Origin: an uncultured Flavobacteriaceae bacterium
GTDB lineage: Bacteria; Bacteroidota; Bacteroidia; Flavobacteriales; Flavobacteriaceae
Direction: 5' to 3'
Length of the DNA stretch: 64,000 nucleotides
Assembly (NCBI GenBank): GCA_947500435.1
Contig: CANMRV010000007.1
Location: 124,001 to 188,000 of the forward strand
The notes under the pieces were generated by a model. The model searched no databases. It was not told where the DNA came from and was given only the letters and a program-made list of their open reading frames with translations. This document shows, piece by piece, positions 19,968-32,500 of the stretch (position 1 is the stretch's first letter; every line of letters starts with the position of its first letter). The position numbers were made by a program, and so were the translations under genes.

Positions 19968-22766
19968 TTACTTCTTAATCATTATCTGCTTTTGATACAA
20001 ACCACCATTTTCACCATAGGACTTGATGTAATATATTCCATTGGGAATTGAATTTACATCTAGAGTATAACCTCCTTCATTCTTTACTTTATCCCCATAA
20101 TATTCTCCAACCTCCCTACCAAGGGCATCGTATAAATATATCATCGCCAACTTTTCTGGGGTTTTAAACATTAGCGTAGCCTCATTAGAGGCTGGATTCG
20201 GATAAACCTTCATTTGATTGGCTTGTTTTGAACTTGCTTGTGTATCTACAAGCTGAAAATCAATCGATAGTGATTCACCGATTTCTCCTTTCAGTTTGGA
20301 TTCAGCATATCCAATTGCGGTAATGCTGTAATCACCAGCTTCGAAAACGTTCCCATTATAATTTTCTGCCGGAAAATCACCAAACAAGGCGAAGGGCACT
20401 ACATTTTCGGTTCTATTAGCGGTTTGCGCTCCTGATAACGTCAAGCTAACACTTTCAACATCATCACTTGCATTTGCCCTAATATCTAGATTCAAGGTAG
20501 GCAATGAACTTAACTCTATTTGCATTCCGTCGGTTAGCACTAGAATATCTTCATTCGTGTCGGCATTGACCAGGGCAAAACTAGTAACGGATAAAATTGG
20601 AGCGGAATCTACAAGTTCGAAATTTATAGATAAGTCAACGCCCATTTCACCACCCAGACCATCTAAGGTGAATGGGAAGGCTGATATTTTATATATTCCA
20701 GCAGAGAACTCAGCTCCATTATAAACCCCAACAGGTGAATCACCATTGAGCGCATATGGTGCAAAATTTTCAGTTCGGGTTATTTCCATACTTCCCTCTA
20801 ACTGCAATTGAACGCTTTCTACTCCTTCACTAGTATTTGCTCTAATATCAAGATTAAGTGTTGGCAACGAACTGACATCAATTTGCATACCTTCTGTTAA
20901 AAGGAAAAGGTCGTCATTGGTATCCGCATTGACCAAAATAAATTCAGTCACGGCAATTTCAGGCTGCTCCTCATTAAGCTCAAAATTTAGTTTTAAAACT
21001 TCTCCTATATTTCCGCCTAAATCATCTTCTCCATAGGGAGTCGCGGTCAAGGTATAAGTTCCGGCAGTAAAAATGTTTCCATTATAATTTCCGTTAGGAG
21101 AATCTCCGAAAAGGGCAAAAGGTGCTACATTTTCCGTTCTAGCTGCGGTTAGAGCGCCATCCAAAGATAAACGAACACTTTCCACATCTCCGCTAGCTTC
21201 CGCTCGAATAGCTAGATGTGGCGTAGGAAGGTCTTTAACATCAATTTGCATTCCTTCCTCAAGCACAAACAAATCTTCATTCGTATCTGCATTCACAACA
21301 ACAAAAGCAGTGATTTCAAGTGGTTTCTCCTCCTCTTCGTCCTCTTCCTCTATTTCAACTATTACAATCCAAACTTGCTCCGTTTCGGCACCTGAGGTGA
21401 CCGTGTACGACACAGGAAGTTCAAAGTTTTGTGCCGTGTTACTATCTGGAGTAATGGTCGCATCCTCTGAAATTTCAATAGTTGGTATAAGTGCCGTAAC
21501 ATCTGTACCAAAGGGAACTTTTAGAGTCACCCTGTTGTTTTCAGCATCAATCTCTGATTGTCCCAGTTGCTCAACAATTGAAAATGAAGTAATTGCATTT
21601 GCGGTTGAGGCACTGGCATTGACTGTAATCACTTGCTCACATTCTGACATATTATTCGAGGCGTCTAAAGCTTTCCAGGTAATTGTTGTTATACCTACGG
21701 GATAAGCTTCTTGCAGCCCTAAGTCATCGCTGCGTGTGAATGAAAGGTTTAGTTCACCATCACAAGCATTTGATCCTGTGGCTAATTCGATTTCAATGGT
21801 AACCGGATTGCCATCTTCGCTGGAAACCGTAATGGCTTCAGGACAATTCAATATTGGCGGAACCTCATCCGTTATGGTAATAGTTTGTGAACAACCATCA
21901 GAAACGTTTCCAGCTTCGTCTGTAGCGGTCCAAGTTATTGTAGTTTCTCCTATCGGAAAAAGATCGGTTAATTCTAATCCGTCGTTTCGGATGCCCGCAA
22001 TCTGCAATTCTGTAGTTATATTATCAGTTGCTGTTGGTAATACTAGCGGAAAGGTCGCTCCACAATTATCCTCGTCGGAAATCATATTTATAGCCTCTGG
22101 ACAAGTAATCATAGGTTTTTCCGTATCAAAAGTACCGGGAAGTCCGGGAGAACTGACATCTTCGCCGTCATTGCTTTCAAAAACCGTACTGGTATAGGCT
22201 TTAAAAAGTGGAGTTACGGCACCAGAAGTACTCAAAGACCAGTTTGTTCCTACCTCATTATCAACATCTAAATCAGTCAAATAAATGGAAGCGGCGCCAT
22301 CATCTTCTGGCCATATTTCCCCATCGGCTAAATATTGAACTTGTTCAATTACATTTTCTTGGGATGAATTATCTCCTGAATAGGCTTCAAAACTATTCCA
22401 TATTCCAATAGTATCTCCTGAGTTGTTTAAAGCACTCCAGCGCGAAACAGGAATCAGGTTTACAGTACCCCATACTTGCAGAAAATCGCTTTCAGAAAGC
22501 GCAGAGGCATTGAATAATATCGCAGACTGCCCCGAAAGAATACTTCCTGATTGGATGTTTGCCTCGCTATATTCAGCTCCACTATTATCATCGATTACAT
22601 AACCGGTTAGATTGACCAGTTCCGTTCCCGCATTGTAGACCTCTACCCATTCCCATGCGCTATCTGCATTACTTGGGTTGTACATAATTTCAGTAATGCG
22701 CAAATCTTGTGCCTGAGAACCAAGCACGGTACAAAGTAAAATAGTTAAAAATGTAATTTGTTTCAT
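19968..22766 (-). CDS. T9SS-secreted lamin-tail/HYR protein with three VNADT modules
   Basis: 932 residues. Signal peptide (MKQITFLTILLCTVLGSQAQ), then a lamin-tail domain (LRITEIMYNPSNADSAWEWV, VNLTGYVIDD) to ~190, two HYR domains (ITCPEAINMIS; TITWTATDEAGN), a DUF5018-like domain (AITSFSIVEQLG ... IVIVEIEE), an acidic linker (EEEDEEEEK), three tandem ~115-residue VNADT modules (~486-840), and a T9SS sorting domain (MKVYPNPASNEATLMF ... QKQIMIKK). Lamin-tail domains occur in many exported bacterial proteins, often next to nuclease or polysaccharide modules, but no catalytic domain is present here. The probable role is structural or adhesive on the cell surface. It stands alone, with its own terminator and 219 nt of upstream DNA shared with the divergent YbjN-like gene. 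Confidence 0.85.
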   Translation of the reverse strand: MKQITFLTILLCTVLGSQAQDLRITEIMYNPSNADSAWEWVEVYNAGTELVNLTGYVIDDNSGAEYSEANIQSGSILSGQSAILFNASALSESDFLQVWGTVNLIPVSRWSALNNSGDTIGIWNSFEAYSGDNSSQENVIEQVQYLADGEIWPEDDGAASIYLTDLDVDNEVGTNWSLSTSGAVTPLFKAYTSTVFESNDGEDVSSPGLPGTFDTEKPMITCPEAINMISDEDNCGATFPLVLPTATDNITTELQIAGIRNDGLELTDLFPIGETTITWTATDEAGNVSDGCSQTITITDEVPPILNCPEAITVSSEDGNPVTIEIELATGSNACDGELNLSFTRSDDLGLQEAYPVGITTITWKALDASNNMSECEQVITVNASASTANAITSFSIVEQLGQSEIDAENNRVTLKVPFGTDVTALIPTIEISEDATITPDSNTAQNFELPVSYTVTSGAETEQVWIVIVEIEEEDEEEEKPLEITAFVVVNADTNEDLFVLEEGMQIDVKDLPTPHLAIRAEASGDVESVRLSLDGALTAARTENVAPFALFGDSPNGNYNGNIFTAGTYTLTATPYGEDDLGGNIGEVLKLNFELNEEQPEIAVTEFILVNADTNDDLFLLTEGMQIDVSSLPTLNLDIRANTSEGVESVQLQLEGSMEITRTENFAPYALNGDSPVGVYNGAEFSAGIYKISAFPFTLDGLGGEMGVDLSINFELVDSAPILSVTSFALVNADTNEDILVLTDGMQIELSSLPTLNLDIRANASDDVESVSLTLSGAQTANRTENVVPFALFGDFPAENYNGNVFEAGDYSITAIGYAESKLKGEIGESLSIDFQLVDTQASSKQANQMKVYPNPASNEATLMFKTPEKLAMIYLYDALGREVGEYYGDKVKNEGGYTLDVNSIPNGIYYIKSYGENGGLYQKQIMIKK

Positions 22767-22985
22767 AATCTCAGATTTTGCTTCAAACGATAAAATACAA
22801 TTTGTAGTATTATTCTTACTTTTTAATCAACGAAGAGAAAAGCTCGATATTGTCTAAGAACCAATACTATCGTGTCTTTTATCGAATTGTTAGTTTTTGG
22901 AAATCAAATAAATAGACAATATTTAAAGTTTTGGAAGGTTTTGTAAATACGGGACTAGAAATCCGACCTAATTAAAAAACCAGAT

Positions 22986-23489
22986 ATGAGAAGAGTTTAC
23001 TGCCTATTTTTTCTGCTCAGCTTTCTCACTTTTCAAAGTGCACGAGCCCAAGAAATGAATTCTGAAAAATTATCAGAGCTTATTGCCCAAGTTTCTGATT
23101 CGGTTGCAACCCATGGAAATACCATTCAGTTCATGTATGGGGAAAGGCCTTTAATTTGCGTTTACGATGAAAATGCAAATCGCATGCGAATTATCTCCCC
23201 TATAGTGAAAACAGAAGATCTAGAGGAGGAGCAGCTACTAAATATGCTTGTAGCAAACTTTCATTCTGCTCTTGATGTAAAATATGCTTTGAGCGATGAA
23301 GTGATATGGTCCGTTTTTATTCACCCTTTAAAGGAGTTAGCAGATCATCAGGTTCTAGACGCTATAGATCAAGTCTATGCCGCGAACATAACTTTTGGAA
23401 CGACTTACTCTAGTACAAATCTTGTTTTCCCTGGGAATACAAAGAAAAAAGAAGCTCCTAAAGCGAAAAAATTAATTGAAAGGGGTTAA
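22986..23489 (+). CDS. Exported YbjN-like small protein
   Basis: 167 residues and the only plus-strand gene of the surface island. Signal peptide at 1-21 (MRRVYCLFFLLSFLTFQSARA). The mature part has the alternating strand/helix look of the YbjN/type III chaperone-like fold (IQFMYGERPLICVYDENANR, MRIISPI, LLNMLVANFHSALDVKYAL, WSVFIHPLKEL), followed by a Lys-rich tail (KKKEAPKAKKLIERG). Function is unknown; YbjN-like domains are usually protein-binding. It is convergent with the dockerin gene and shares a bidirectional terminator with it. Confidence 0.6.
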   Translation: MRRVYCLFFLLSFLTFQSARAQEMNSEKLSELIAQVSDSVATHGNTIQFMYGERPLICVYDENANRMRIISPIVKTEDLEEEQLLNMLVANFHSALDVKYALSDEVIWSVFIHPLKELADHQVLDAIDQVYAANITFGTTYSSTNLVFPGNTKKKEAPKAKKLIERG

Positions 23490-23518
23490 AAAAGCTAATT
23501 GTTGATACCCTAAAATAT

Positions 23519-23552
23519 AAAAAAGGCTCTGGCAATTGCCAGAGCCTTTTCA
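23519..23552. terminator. Bidirectional terminator between convergent genes
   Basis: A perfect 15-bp inverted repeat (AAAAGGCTCTGGCAA/TTGCCAGAGCCTTTT) with T runs on both strands, between the YbjN-like gene (+) and the dockerin gene (-). Confidence 0.85.
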
Positions 23553-23569
23553 TTTTTATGTATGATTAA

Positions 23570-26500
23570 CTATAAACCGGACGGTTCTTGGCCAAATACA
23601 GTAAAGTTTGAAGACAGCACTCCAAAATCTCCGAGGGATATTACTCCATCGCCGCTAAAATCTGCACTTGCATTATATCCGGGTTGTCCTTCAGACAATG
23701 TAAATGATGAAGACAATATTCCAAAGTCAGCTAAACTAACAACATTGTCATTATTCGCATCACCCATAGGCAATTCACCCATATCAATTGTATTGGTTCC
23801 AGCTACTACAGTTATTGTTTGAACTACTTGCAGTGAATTCGGGTACTTCAGAGCAAGTTCATATGTTCCTGGTGCTATATCATTAACTATCATGGCACCA
23901 TTAGCATCAGCTGTTGATGTCAAATCATAGGCAGGTACTGCTGCTCCAACCTCATATAATTTAACTGTATATATTCCACTTTGATTTGTACGTGATTGTA
24001 AGCTTGCTGAAATACTAATATCGGAATTGGTAACCGCATTGGGATCATATAACAAGGTTACTACATTAGAAGTAGAACTTACCTGTTTATCGGTAGTATA
24101 TGCACCATTAGACGACACTGCAACTATTTGATTTAATCCTCCCTGAGGAGTTCCATTACCAAATACCGTCTCTAATAACACAACAGGAATATCAACGGTA
24201 CCACCTTGTCCAATTAAACCCGTATAAAGGCTTTTGGCCATTGCTTCATTAGCGTAATATGTTGGGTCAAGTACATTGAAAGGATCGTCATTTGAGGCTA
24301 TATATAGCCTTGAATCCATTAACATCACAGAAACAACGTCACCTGGGGTTCCAGTTACAGTAACCGTCTGATTAAGGTCGTTAACCGTAGCAGGCCCAGT
24401 ACCTGAACCAACCACTGAAATAGAAGGAGCTGAAGGAGCTTGCAACGCAACTATCGTCTGTCCACCGCCAAGGCTACCATCTTCATATATGCTGCTTGTA
24501 ATGGTTGAATTGTCGTTAAAAGTAATAGTTACCGTAGCGCCTATGAGTTCAAAACCTGAGACCGATCCCGCCGCGCCTGCTCCCGGAACATCTTTTATAC
24601 TGTTTGGATCTACATCAGTAGCGAAGGTAAAAGTTTCGCCTGGGTCAAACTCTGTAAAATCGATACTCATAACGTCATATCCCCCAAATCTAGGTTGAGA
24701 AAAAGGAGTGGTACATGGATCTGCGGGGACCACTAAGCCTACTTCAACAGCGCCTGAATTAGCATCAAAACACTTCGCAGTAGCATCGCCGCCAGCTCCA
24801 ATCGGGTCAAAAACCATATCAGGAAGAAGCCCTGTACTTAAATCAATGCTCACATTAGTAATTTGCAAGCCTCCCGTAGAATTATTCGTAATCTGGAAAC
24901 TTTCAGATCCAAATGTACTTGTATCTAAATCTGCATCCGGAGAAATCTCTACCAAAACAGCGGGACCAATAATAGCATTTGGATCATACTCCAATACAAT
25001 CACATTTGAAGCAATACTGTTTACTCCACCCACGCCATTAGTCACAGCAATAAAGTGGTTTAGGCCACCATCTGGAGTGGCTGGTGCACCCGTCGTTTGG
25101 GTTAGGCTAACTGGAATATTTGCTTTCCCGGTAGCATCCAAAATGACGCTATACAACTGTTTGGCCATGGCCTGGTTTGCTTCAAAAAGATCAATATCAA
25201 AACCTTCGCTAGGATTTCCTTGATCTAGGTACAATCGAGCATCTACACGCAATAACGTAATTGATGCGTTTGGTTGTCCACTAACCTCAATAAGTTGATT
25301 GGCGTCAGTGACCAAACGAGAGGTACTCAAACCATCCACCAGAATAGAAGGTGCAACTAGTGCATTACTATCTGCATTGAGTATTGCGTCAGACCCACCT
25401 AATGTTCCTTCATCAAAAAGACTTGTCTTATATACCAATCCGCTTGCAAACTCTATGCTTACCGTTGCTCCAATTAATTCAAAACCAGATACAGAACCCG
25501 CATCACCTGAGGTAACATCACCTTTTATGGTAGTTGGGTCTATATCTATTCCGAAATTAAAAGTTTCACCTTGATTGAAATCAGTAAAATCCAAACTCAA
25601 AATATCATAGCCTTCCTCATTATTGACACCATTATGAAATTGTGTAAAAACATCAACACAATCGTCTTGACCGCTGTTATCAGCCGTAGCATTAAGCCCC
25701 ACCGCACTTGGTGAACTACCACTACCTGATGTAAGACATTTTGCAACGGAATCACCCGCTGTGCCCACAGGATCAAAGACAATATCTTTCATAAAGCCCG
25801 TTGTTGTATTTATGGTAATATTTACAATATCATCATCTCCCGTATTACTAATAACAAATGAATTGTTACCAAAAGTCGAAGCGGTAATGCCATCACCAGA
25901 ATTGACGGCTATAGTTGCCGCCGGATTTCCAACTTCGGTAGCTGTTACGTTCCATGTAAATTCAATTTCAGAACTGACCTGAGGGTCACATGCATCAGTA
26001 ACAGTTACCACAACGTCATAAGGACTATCCTCTGAAGCACCTAATACGGCTCCGACTGCTCTTTCAGACTCAGGCAAAGATGTACTTTGTGGATTACCAC
26101 TGAAAGCACTGACGTGAGAAAGAACCATGCGATCGACGAGATGACTACTAGATCTAGCAGATATCAAAATATTATATGTGCCAGGGGTGTCAAAACGTGC
26201 GAATATCTGATGGCTATCATTATCGCTAGTAAATGTTGTCCATGTCCAACTTGTGGAACTACTACTTGAAAATACTTTAAACCAACCATTTCCACCGGCA
26301 CCGTTAGGCGCATTTCCTGAACAATCATTGCTACTTCCGTTAAATCCTTTTGGACAAACTATGCTAGCCCCTTTCTCACCATAAAAAGCATCTCCTTCAA
26401 TCTTCAGCCAAGTATCATTATGATCTGTAAAATTGGTCCCGTTTCCTACTTGTGTTCTCCATTGAAACTTGTAAGTTCCTGTTGTAGTAATCTCTATAGG

Positions 26501-29500
26501 ATAGCTTATTAATCCGTTTCCGGGGGAAGCCAAAAACTGAGACCCTTCCCATACAATAAAATCACCGCCAGTTGCATTGCCTGCGTCGACTATATTAGGT
26601 GAAGTAGCATTTTCCGCATTTACCCAACTACCAGGCAAATTATCTGTTGATTCCATTTCAATAACTACAATGCCATTTTCTTCAATAAAGGCCCCGGCAG
26701 TACCGCTGCCTGTTCCAGCAAGTAAAGTTCCTGAAATGACACCTGTATTTTCATCAATCGTTACATTAGCAGGAAGGTTCTCTGCACTGTACGTTAATGG
26801 TCCGCAAGTTGGGTCACTCCCATCAACCGCAATAATGGGCAAGTTTACTACATCACCCTCTACACCAACTTGTGCACCTGGATTAGTAACAATCGGTCCA
26901 TCACTTGTGGTAGGGGCGACACTTAGGATTTCAATACCCTTTATGGAAGGATTTTGATTCCCTTTTAAGAAATTAATGTTAAGTGTTCCATCACTGACCA
27001 CTACTTGAAATGATTCTACTTTGGCCACATTTACATCGGTACCATCTCCTGATGGGCGATAATCATCTAACACCAAGTCATTCTCAATTTCTACATCAAA
27101 AATTCGGTTATTAGTGGCATTGTTATTTTCATCAGCCCAATTCTCATTGAACAATAAGTTTACTTGGAATGTTCCATCACCAGTTAGAAAGCTCCATTGC
27201 ATATTGTTAGGATTTGCAGCATCACTCCAACGTTCAGTTTGGAAAACCTCATCTGGATACCCCGTGTTATTTTCCACCAAGGCAGCAGTTGAACCAAAGG
27301 TGTTGTCCGCAGCAGGAGGCGTAACGTTTATATAAGGAGATGGCGTTCCGGTTGTTGCCGAACCTCCAGCACTAGCCGCACTTTGATCAGCTTCAAAATC
27401 CCCTTCAGCATCTGTAATCAAGGCTCCACCTGAATTTACACGGAACAAAACGTTGCCAGATGCTCCTGAAATAATCGGGGCAGACGCTATAGAACCATTG
27501 TCATAAGCAACTACTAAAGAAGCGTTACTTCCTTCCTCTGAACCTGTATGATCAATCAAAACATCTAAAGTCTCACCAGGATTCAATAAGCTGAACCCAC
27601 TATTGGATAATATATTGAATTCACTTGAGTCAGCACCGCCAATTTGAATACTTGTAATTATTATAGCGGTATTTCCAGAATTATGATTTAGCGTAATCAT
27701 CTGTGTACCACCCGCTGGTACACTCACTGAATTAGGAATGGTTAGTTGACCCGCGGTAAGCGCTTCCCCAGAAGGGTTATCATTCCCTAAAAATTCCATA
27801 TCCTTCATTGTTCCTGCTCCACCTTTAGTATTTGAACCGGCGGTTAAATGAATTCCGTCTCCAGAAACAATTGCTTGTGTTCCGTGTCGTTCCGTAATAA
27901 GGTCGGCTCTTGTTGTCCAAGTTCCGTTGGATGGATTAAAAGACTCTGTCGTTTTCAACGCATCATCAATGGGATTCCCTTGAAGGTCATCGCCAACTTC
28001 TCCCCCAATTACATATAATTCATTTTGAAATACTGCGACTGAGGCAGCTGCCCTTGGTGTAGGTATATTTTGACCGGCAGGCAGTGTAGACCAGGTTCCG
28101 GCAGTGAAATCATATACATCAACTTGAGGAACCAATGGCTCAAAAACATCGTCAGGGGCTGGTCCTGATTGACGACCACCTGCCACATACAATTTGTCAC
28201 CAATAACTCCTGCATGAAAATGGTCTCTAGCTATTGGAGCATTGTCCAATGTGGTCCATACACCAGTAGCAGGGTCAAACTCGTCGAACCAGGGAACAAA
28301 TCCTCCGTTATGACCAATTGTATTTCCTGCAATTATATAGAACTTATTGTTGTACACAACCAATCCGGAAGATCCCCTTTTGCGAGCTGTAGGTATAGCT
28401 GGGCCCTGAATCCATTTATCCGTTGCCGGATTGTATGCCCAGACAAAGTCTGCTGGAGCTTCATTCGGAAAAATATTGTTTTTGAAGGCTCCAATTACCC
28501 AAATAAGTCCATTATGCTCTACTGCTTGAAAATGGTTGAAATCATCTGGTGCAGAAGCTCCTATTGTACTCCACGTTTTCGATTGATAATCATAAACATC
28601 TAAATCTGCAGGATTTTCACGACCACCAAACAAATAGAACTTATCCCCAGCTTGTACAAAAGAACATTCGTGCCTAGCCGTATAGTTTTCATCGTCGGTT
28701 TGGGCTGTCCATTCATCTGAGACTGGAGGTTGGGCACTAACAATTTCGATACCCTTTATGGCAGGGTTTTGATTGATTTGTATAAAATCGATATTTAGAA
28801 CACCATCGCTCACATTCACCTGAAATGATTCCACCTTAGCGATATTGGTTTGTGTACCATCAAAAGAAGGTCGATAATCATTCAGTACATTCTGGCTTTC
28901 AATTTCAACATCAAAAATGCGATGATTGCCGGCATTATCATTTTCCCCTGCCCAATTCTCGTTGAACAGTAGGTTGACTTGGAAATCACCGTTCCCGGTT
29001 GGAAAGCTCCATTGCATATTGTTTGGTTCCGGATTACTGTTGTAGCGTTCGGTCGCAAAAATCGCTTCTGGGTATCCAGTCGTATTGACAAACGATGGCG
29101 GCAATACAGCTCCAAAAGTCAAATCTTGGGTAGCGGAATTCACGTAAGGTGAAGGGGTTCCGTTAGCTGCATTTCCACCAGGGTTGCCAGCAGCAGCGCT
29201 TTTCTGGTCTTCTTCCCAAGGCGTTGAAGAGCTATCATTCGATGCCGTCAATGCCCCCCCAGTATTTATACGATACAAGACGGGATCAGTCGAATTAGGG
29301 TCAGTAACCGTCCACACAAAATCGAAGGATATCGCATCATTGGAATCCGTATCGGAGTCATCGGCAGTTATCGTAACCGTATATGGACTATTGGTATAGG
29401 CATTGGAGTCAATTGTTCCAAATACATTACCATTGGTAGGTTCAATCTCGACACCAAGGGGCAAACCAACTGCCGAATAAGCAGTGTTACCGTCACCTCC

Positions 29501-32500
29501 AAGTGCTACCGCTACAAGGGAACCATCCAATACCTCCCCTGCGCTATTAACTTGGTCCGCTATTGTCGTATCCCAAATCAGCGGAGTCTGTGCACCAGAT
29601 TCTCCTAAGATTGCAATAGCAGATACCTTGGCATTATTGGTAACTGTGGTAAATACGATGTTCAATGTACCGTCAGTAACCGTAACCGGAAATGATTTTA
29701 TAACTGCTGCACCCGGACCTACATCTGCAACAATATCATAATTTGTCAACTCCTGTGGTCCACCCTCAATATTTACATCGAACACTCTACTTCCGACACC
29801 ACCGGCCGAACCACCGCCAGGCAGTCCAAAATAAATTTCGGCAAAATGTAATTCCACGGTATAGTCCCCATTTGCTAAAGGAAAGTCATAGCTGAAATTC
29901 CCAAATCGTTCCGCCTCATAGAGTACATCATCCGTGGTATTTTCGATAGCCTGTCCAACTTTTGCAAAAACACTTCCACCTGTGAAGTAGTTATCAGCAA
30001 TCCATTGATTAGCATCGGCATCCGTATAGGATGAACCGTTAGAATTTACCCTGTATAGAGCAACCAGTTCATTTGTGACACTTACTTCAAACATTTGTTC
30101 GGTGAACAATCCATCTCCGTCAGTAGCTCTTATAGTAATGCTGCTGCTGGCAGGTTCCGATGGGTAGTTCAGCGTCAAGATATTATTAACAATAGCTGCA
30201 CCAATGGCGGCGTTTGTATTATTTTCTACACTATAGGTAAGGTTGGCAACGCCGTTATCATCATCAAAATAATTATTCAAATCGATGGTTTCAGAAGGGT
30301 CATCAACAAACTTGTTTATTGATGCTAGTGGCTGTGTCACGGTTGGCTGATCACCAGAAACATTAAGATAATCCCATGTACCTTCAAGTTCAACCCCATT
30401 TGTTTTGGATGAACCACTTAAGCCTACAGCAAGCGGAGTATTTGAATTTTGAATGGCGTTCAATATGGCGCCTTGGGCAGCAATCATTCCTAGAGTTTGG
30501 AAAGTACCCCCATCAAGTGAGTATTGCAAGGTAACCTCACCGTTAACGGCATTTATAGAAAAGCGCATCACGACTGAATTTTGAGGACGATTACCCGTGG
30601 CAATGGAAGTACTGAGTCCTGGGGTCTGGGGAACATCATTAATTTCTTGTACGGCCTCGATACCATTTTGAGTAACTACAAATTTGATAAAATTGCTCTG
30701 GGTACCATCGCCAATAAATAATCCTAGTTCTCCATCAGCTGGGGCACTGGATCCATATAATTGTAAAGGGTCCGTAAAACTTAATAGACTGCCTTCTACT
30801 TGAAATGCTCCCGTAGTTTGATCGACGTTCACCCCATATTGAAATCCTTTTTCTTGTGTATTCGAAGCTCCGTCTGCAGTACCAGAAGTCATTTGCATGG
30901 TCATTGCGCCTACGGCCCCGCCTAGTATATCGTTAGGATTGGGTCCAGCATCCAACACATCGAGCCAATTTTGCCAATTGGGGTTCGCGGAACCGTTATT
31001 CATTAGACCAGTGAATCCTAGCCCTAGATATCCTTTTAGGTCTGGGTTATCAGACAATAGCGTATTATTGACAGGAAGGTCAAAAGCATCATTGCCCGAT
31101 GTAGCAGGATCTCCTAATTGGAAGGCATCATTACTGTCAAGAACCCCATCATTGTCATCATCATCATCATTCAAGTTCGAAACTAGGATACCCCCAACTG
31201 ATTTGTCAAAATCATCAGGTTGATTCCCGTTGCTACAAATAACATCTTCCACTGTTTCACTACTTAACTTGTTATCAATTTCGTCTTGATTTGTGTACCC
31301 ATCATTATCGCCATCAGCTGTAGCTAGATAACCAGGTTCCCCTGGCAGTAGGCATTCCAATACAAAATCTTGAGGCTCAAAAATCTTAATCGTCCCGTTA
31401 AAAGTTGCTACCCATATCGTACCTGGAAATGCATCATCATCAGAATTACAGGTAATTCCCAAAGCATTACCGCCAAGATTGGTCTGGAAAGAATTGATTA
31501 GATTATTTAGGCTCCCATCTGGATTGAGTTGCACCCTACGCAATACTCCCCCGTTTTTACCTGCAATAAGATCGCCTTGCATAGCGCCTCCAAAATTAGA
31601 TGCAGTATACTCATCTATACCATTTGTATTATTGCCCCAGGTCGTGACTAAAATGTCGTCTGGTCCGTCAGGATTAGGGGTTCCCGGACCTCTCCAATCC
31701 CCTTGACGTATGTCTGCCAAGCTTACTGGAACAGGAGGCCAGTTTGCCGGTAGCGCAATAGAGGCGTCATTTGTGTAGCCAGCACCTCTAGACTCATCCG
31801 GATCATAAATTAATGTCCTGAAAATAGCACCCGCGGTTGAATTTGCAGAAGGATTCGTGTACAAACCGGCTCCGACAGGATTTGCACGAACAGGTACAGG
31901 ATGACCCCCATAGAAAGACCCAAAACTATACGTCTGTATATTGTTAGTAGCCATGGTCAGGTGGTCTAAGTTATCTACTTGTTCTCCATTTACAGGTGAA
32001 CTACTTCCTGGCTCCCCAGCAATATAGTTATTAGTTACGTTGGCAGTACCTTCACCATCCGGTAGTCCACCCCAACCGGGATTAGCCCCATTATCGGTGA
32101 TATAAACAGCTCCACTCTGTGTCACGGTAAGGTCGTATGAATTTCGATAGCCTGCCGAAAAAATCTGGACAGGACCGCCAATTACAATCATTGCTTGATT
32201 CAGACCATCATTACCTCCAAAAGGATCATTGACATCAATACCTGTATATCCAACAGCATCAGGATCTTCAGGACCTACATTAGCCCTGGTAGGATCGTCA
32301 AGTGTAGGAATGTCATAAATATAACTTCTACCACTATTTGGGTCTGTCTGAATTGACATGCCTTCAAGCATGGTTAGGTTTACTGATAAAACCGCTGCGG
32401 AAAGTGCATACTCAGTTGTCCATGCAAAATTATCTGAAGGTGCACCCGCATTGGCATGTCCCCCTTGAGAAACAATTAGAAAATCCGTACCGTTCACATT

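Noticed and set aside
19940..23511. A 14-bp match (AATTGTTGATACCC) near two gene ends
   Set aside because: Only two exact copies, one forming half of a terminator. Too short and A+T-rich to claim a repeat family.
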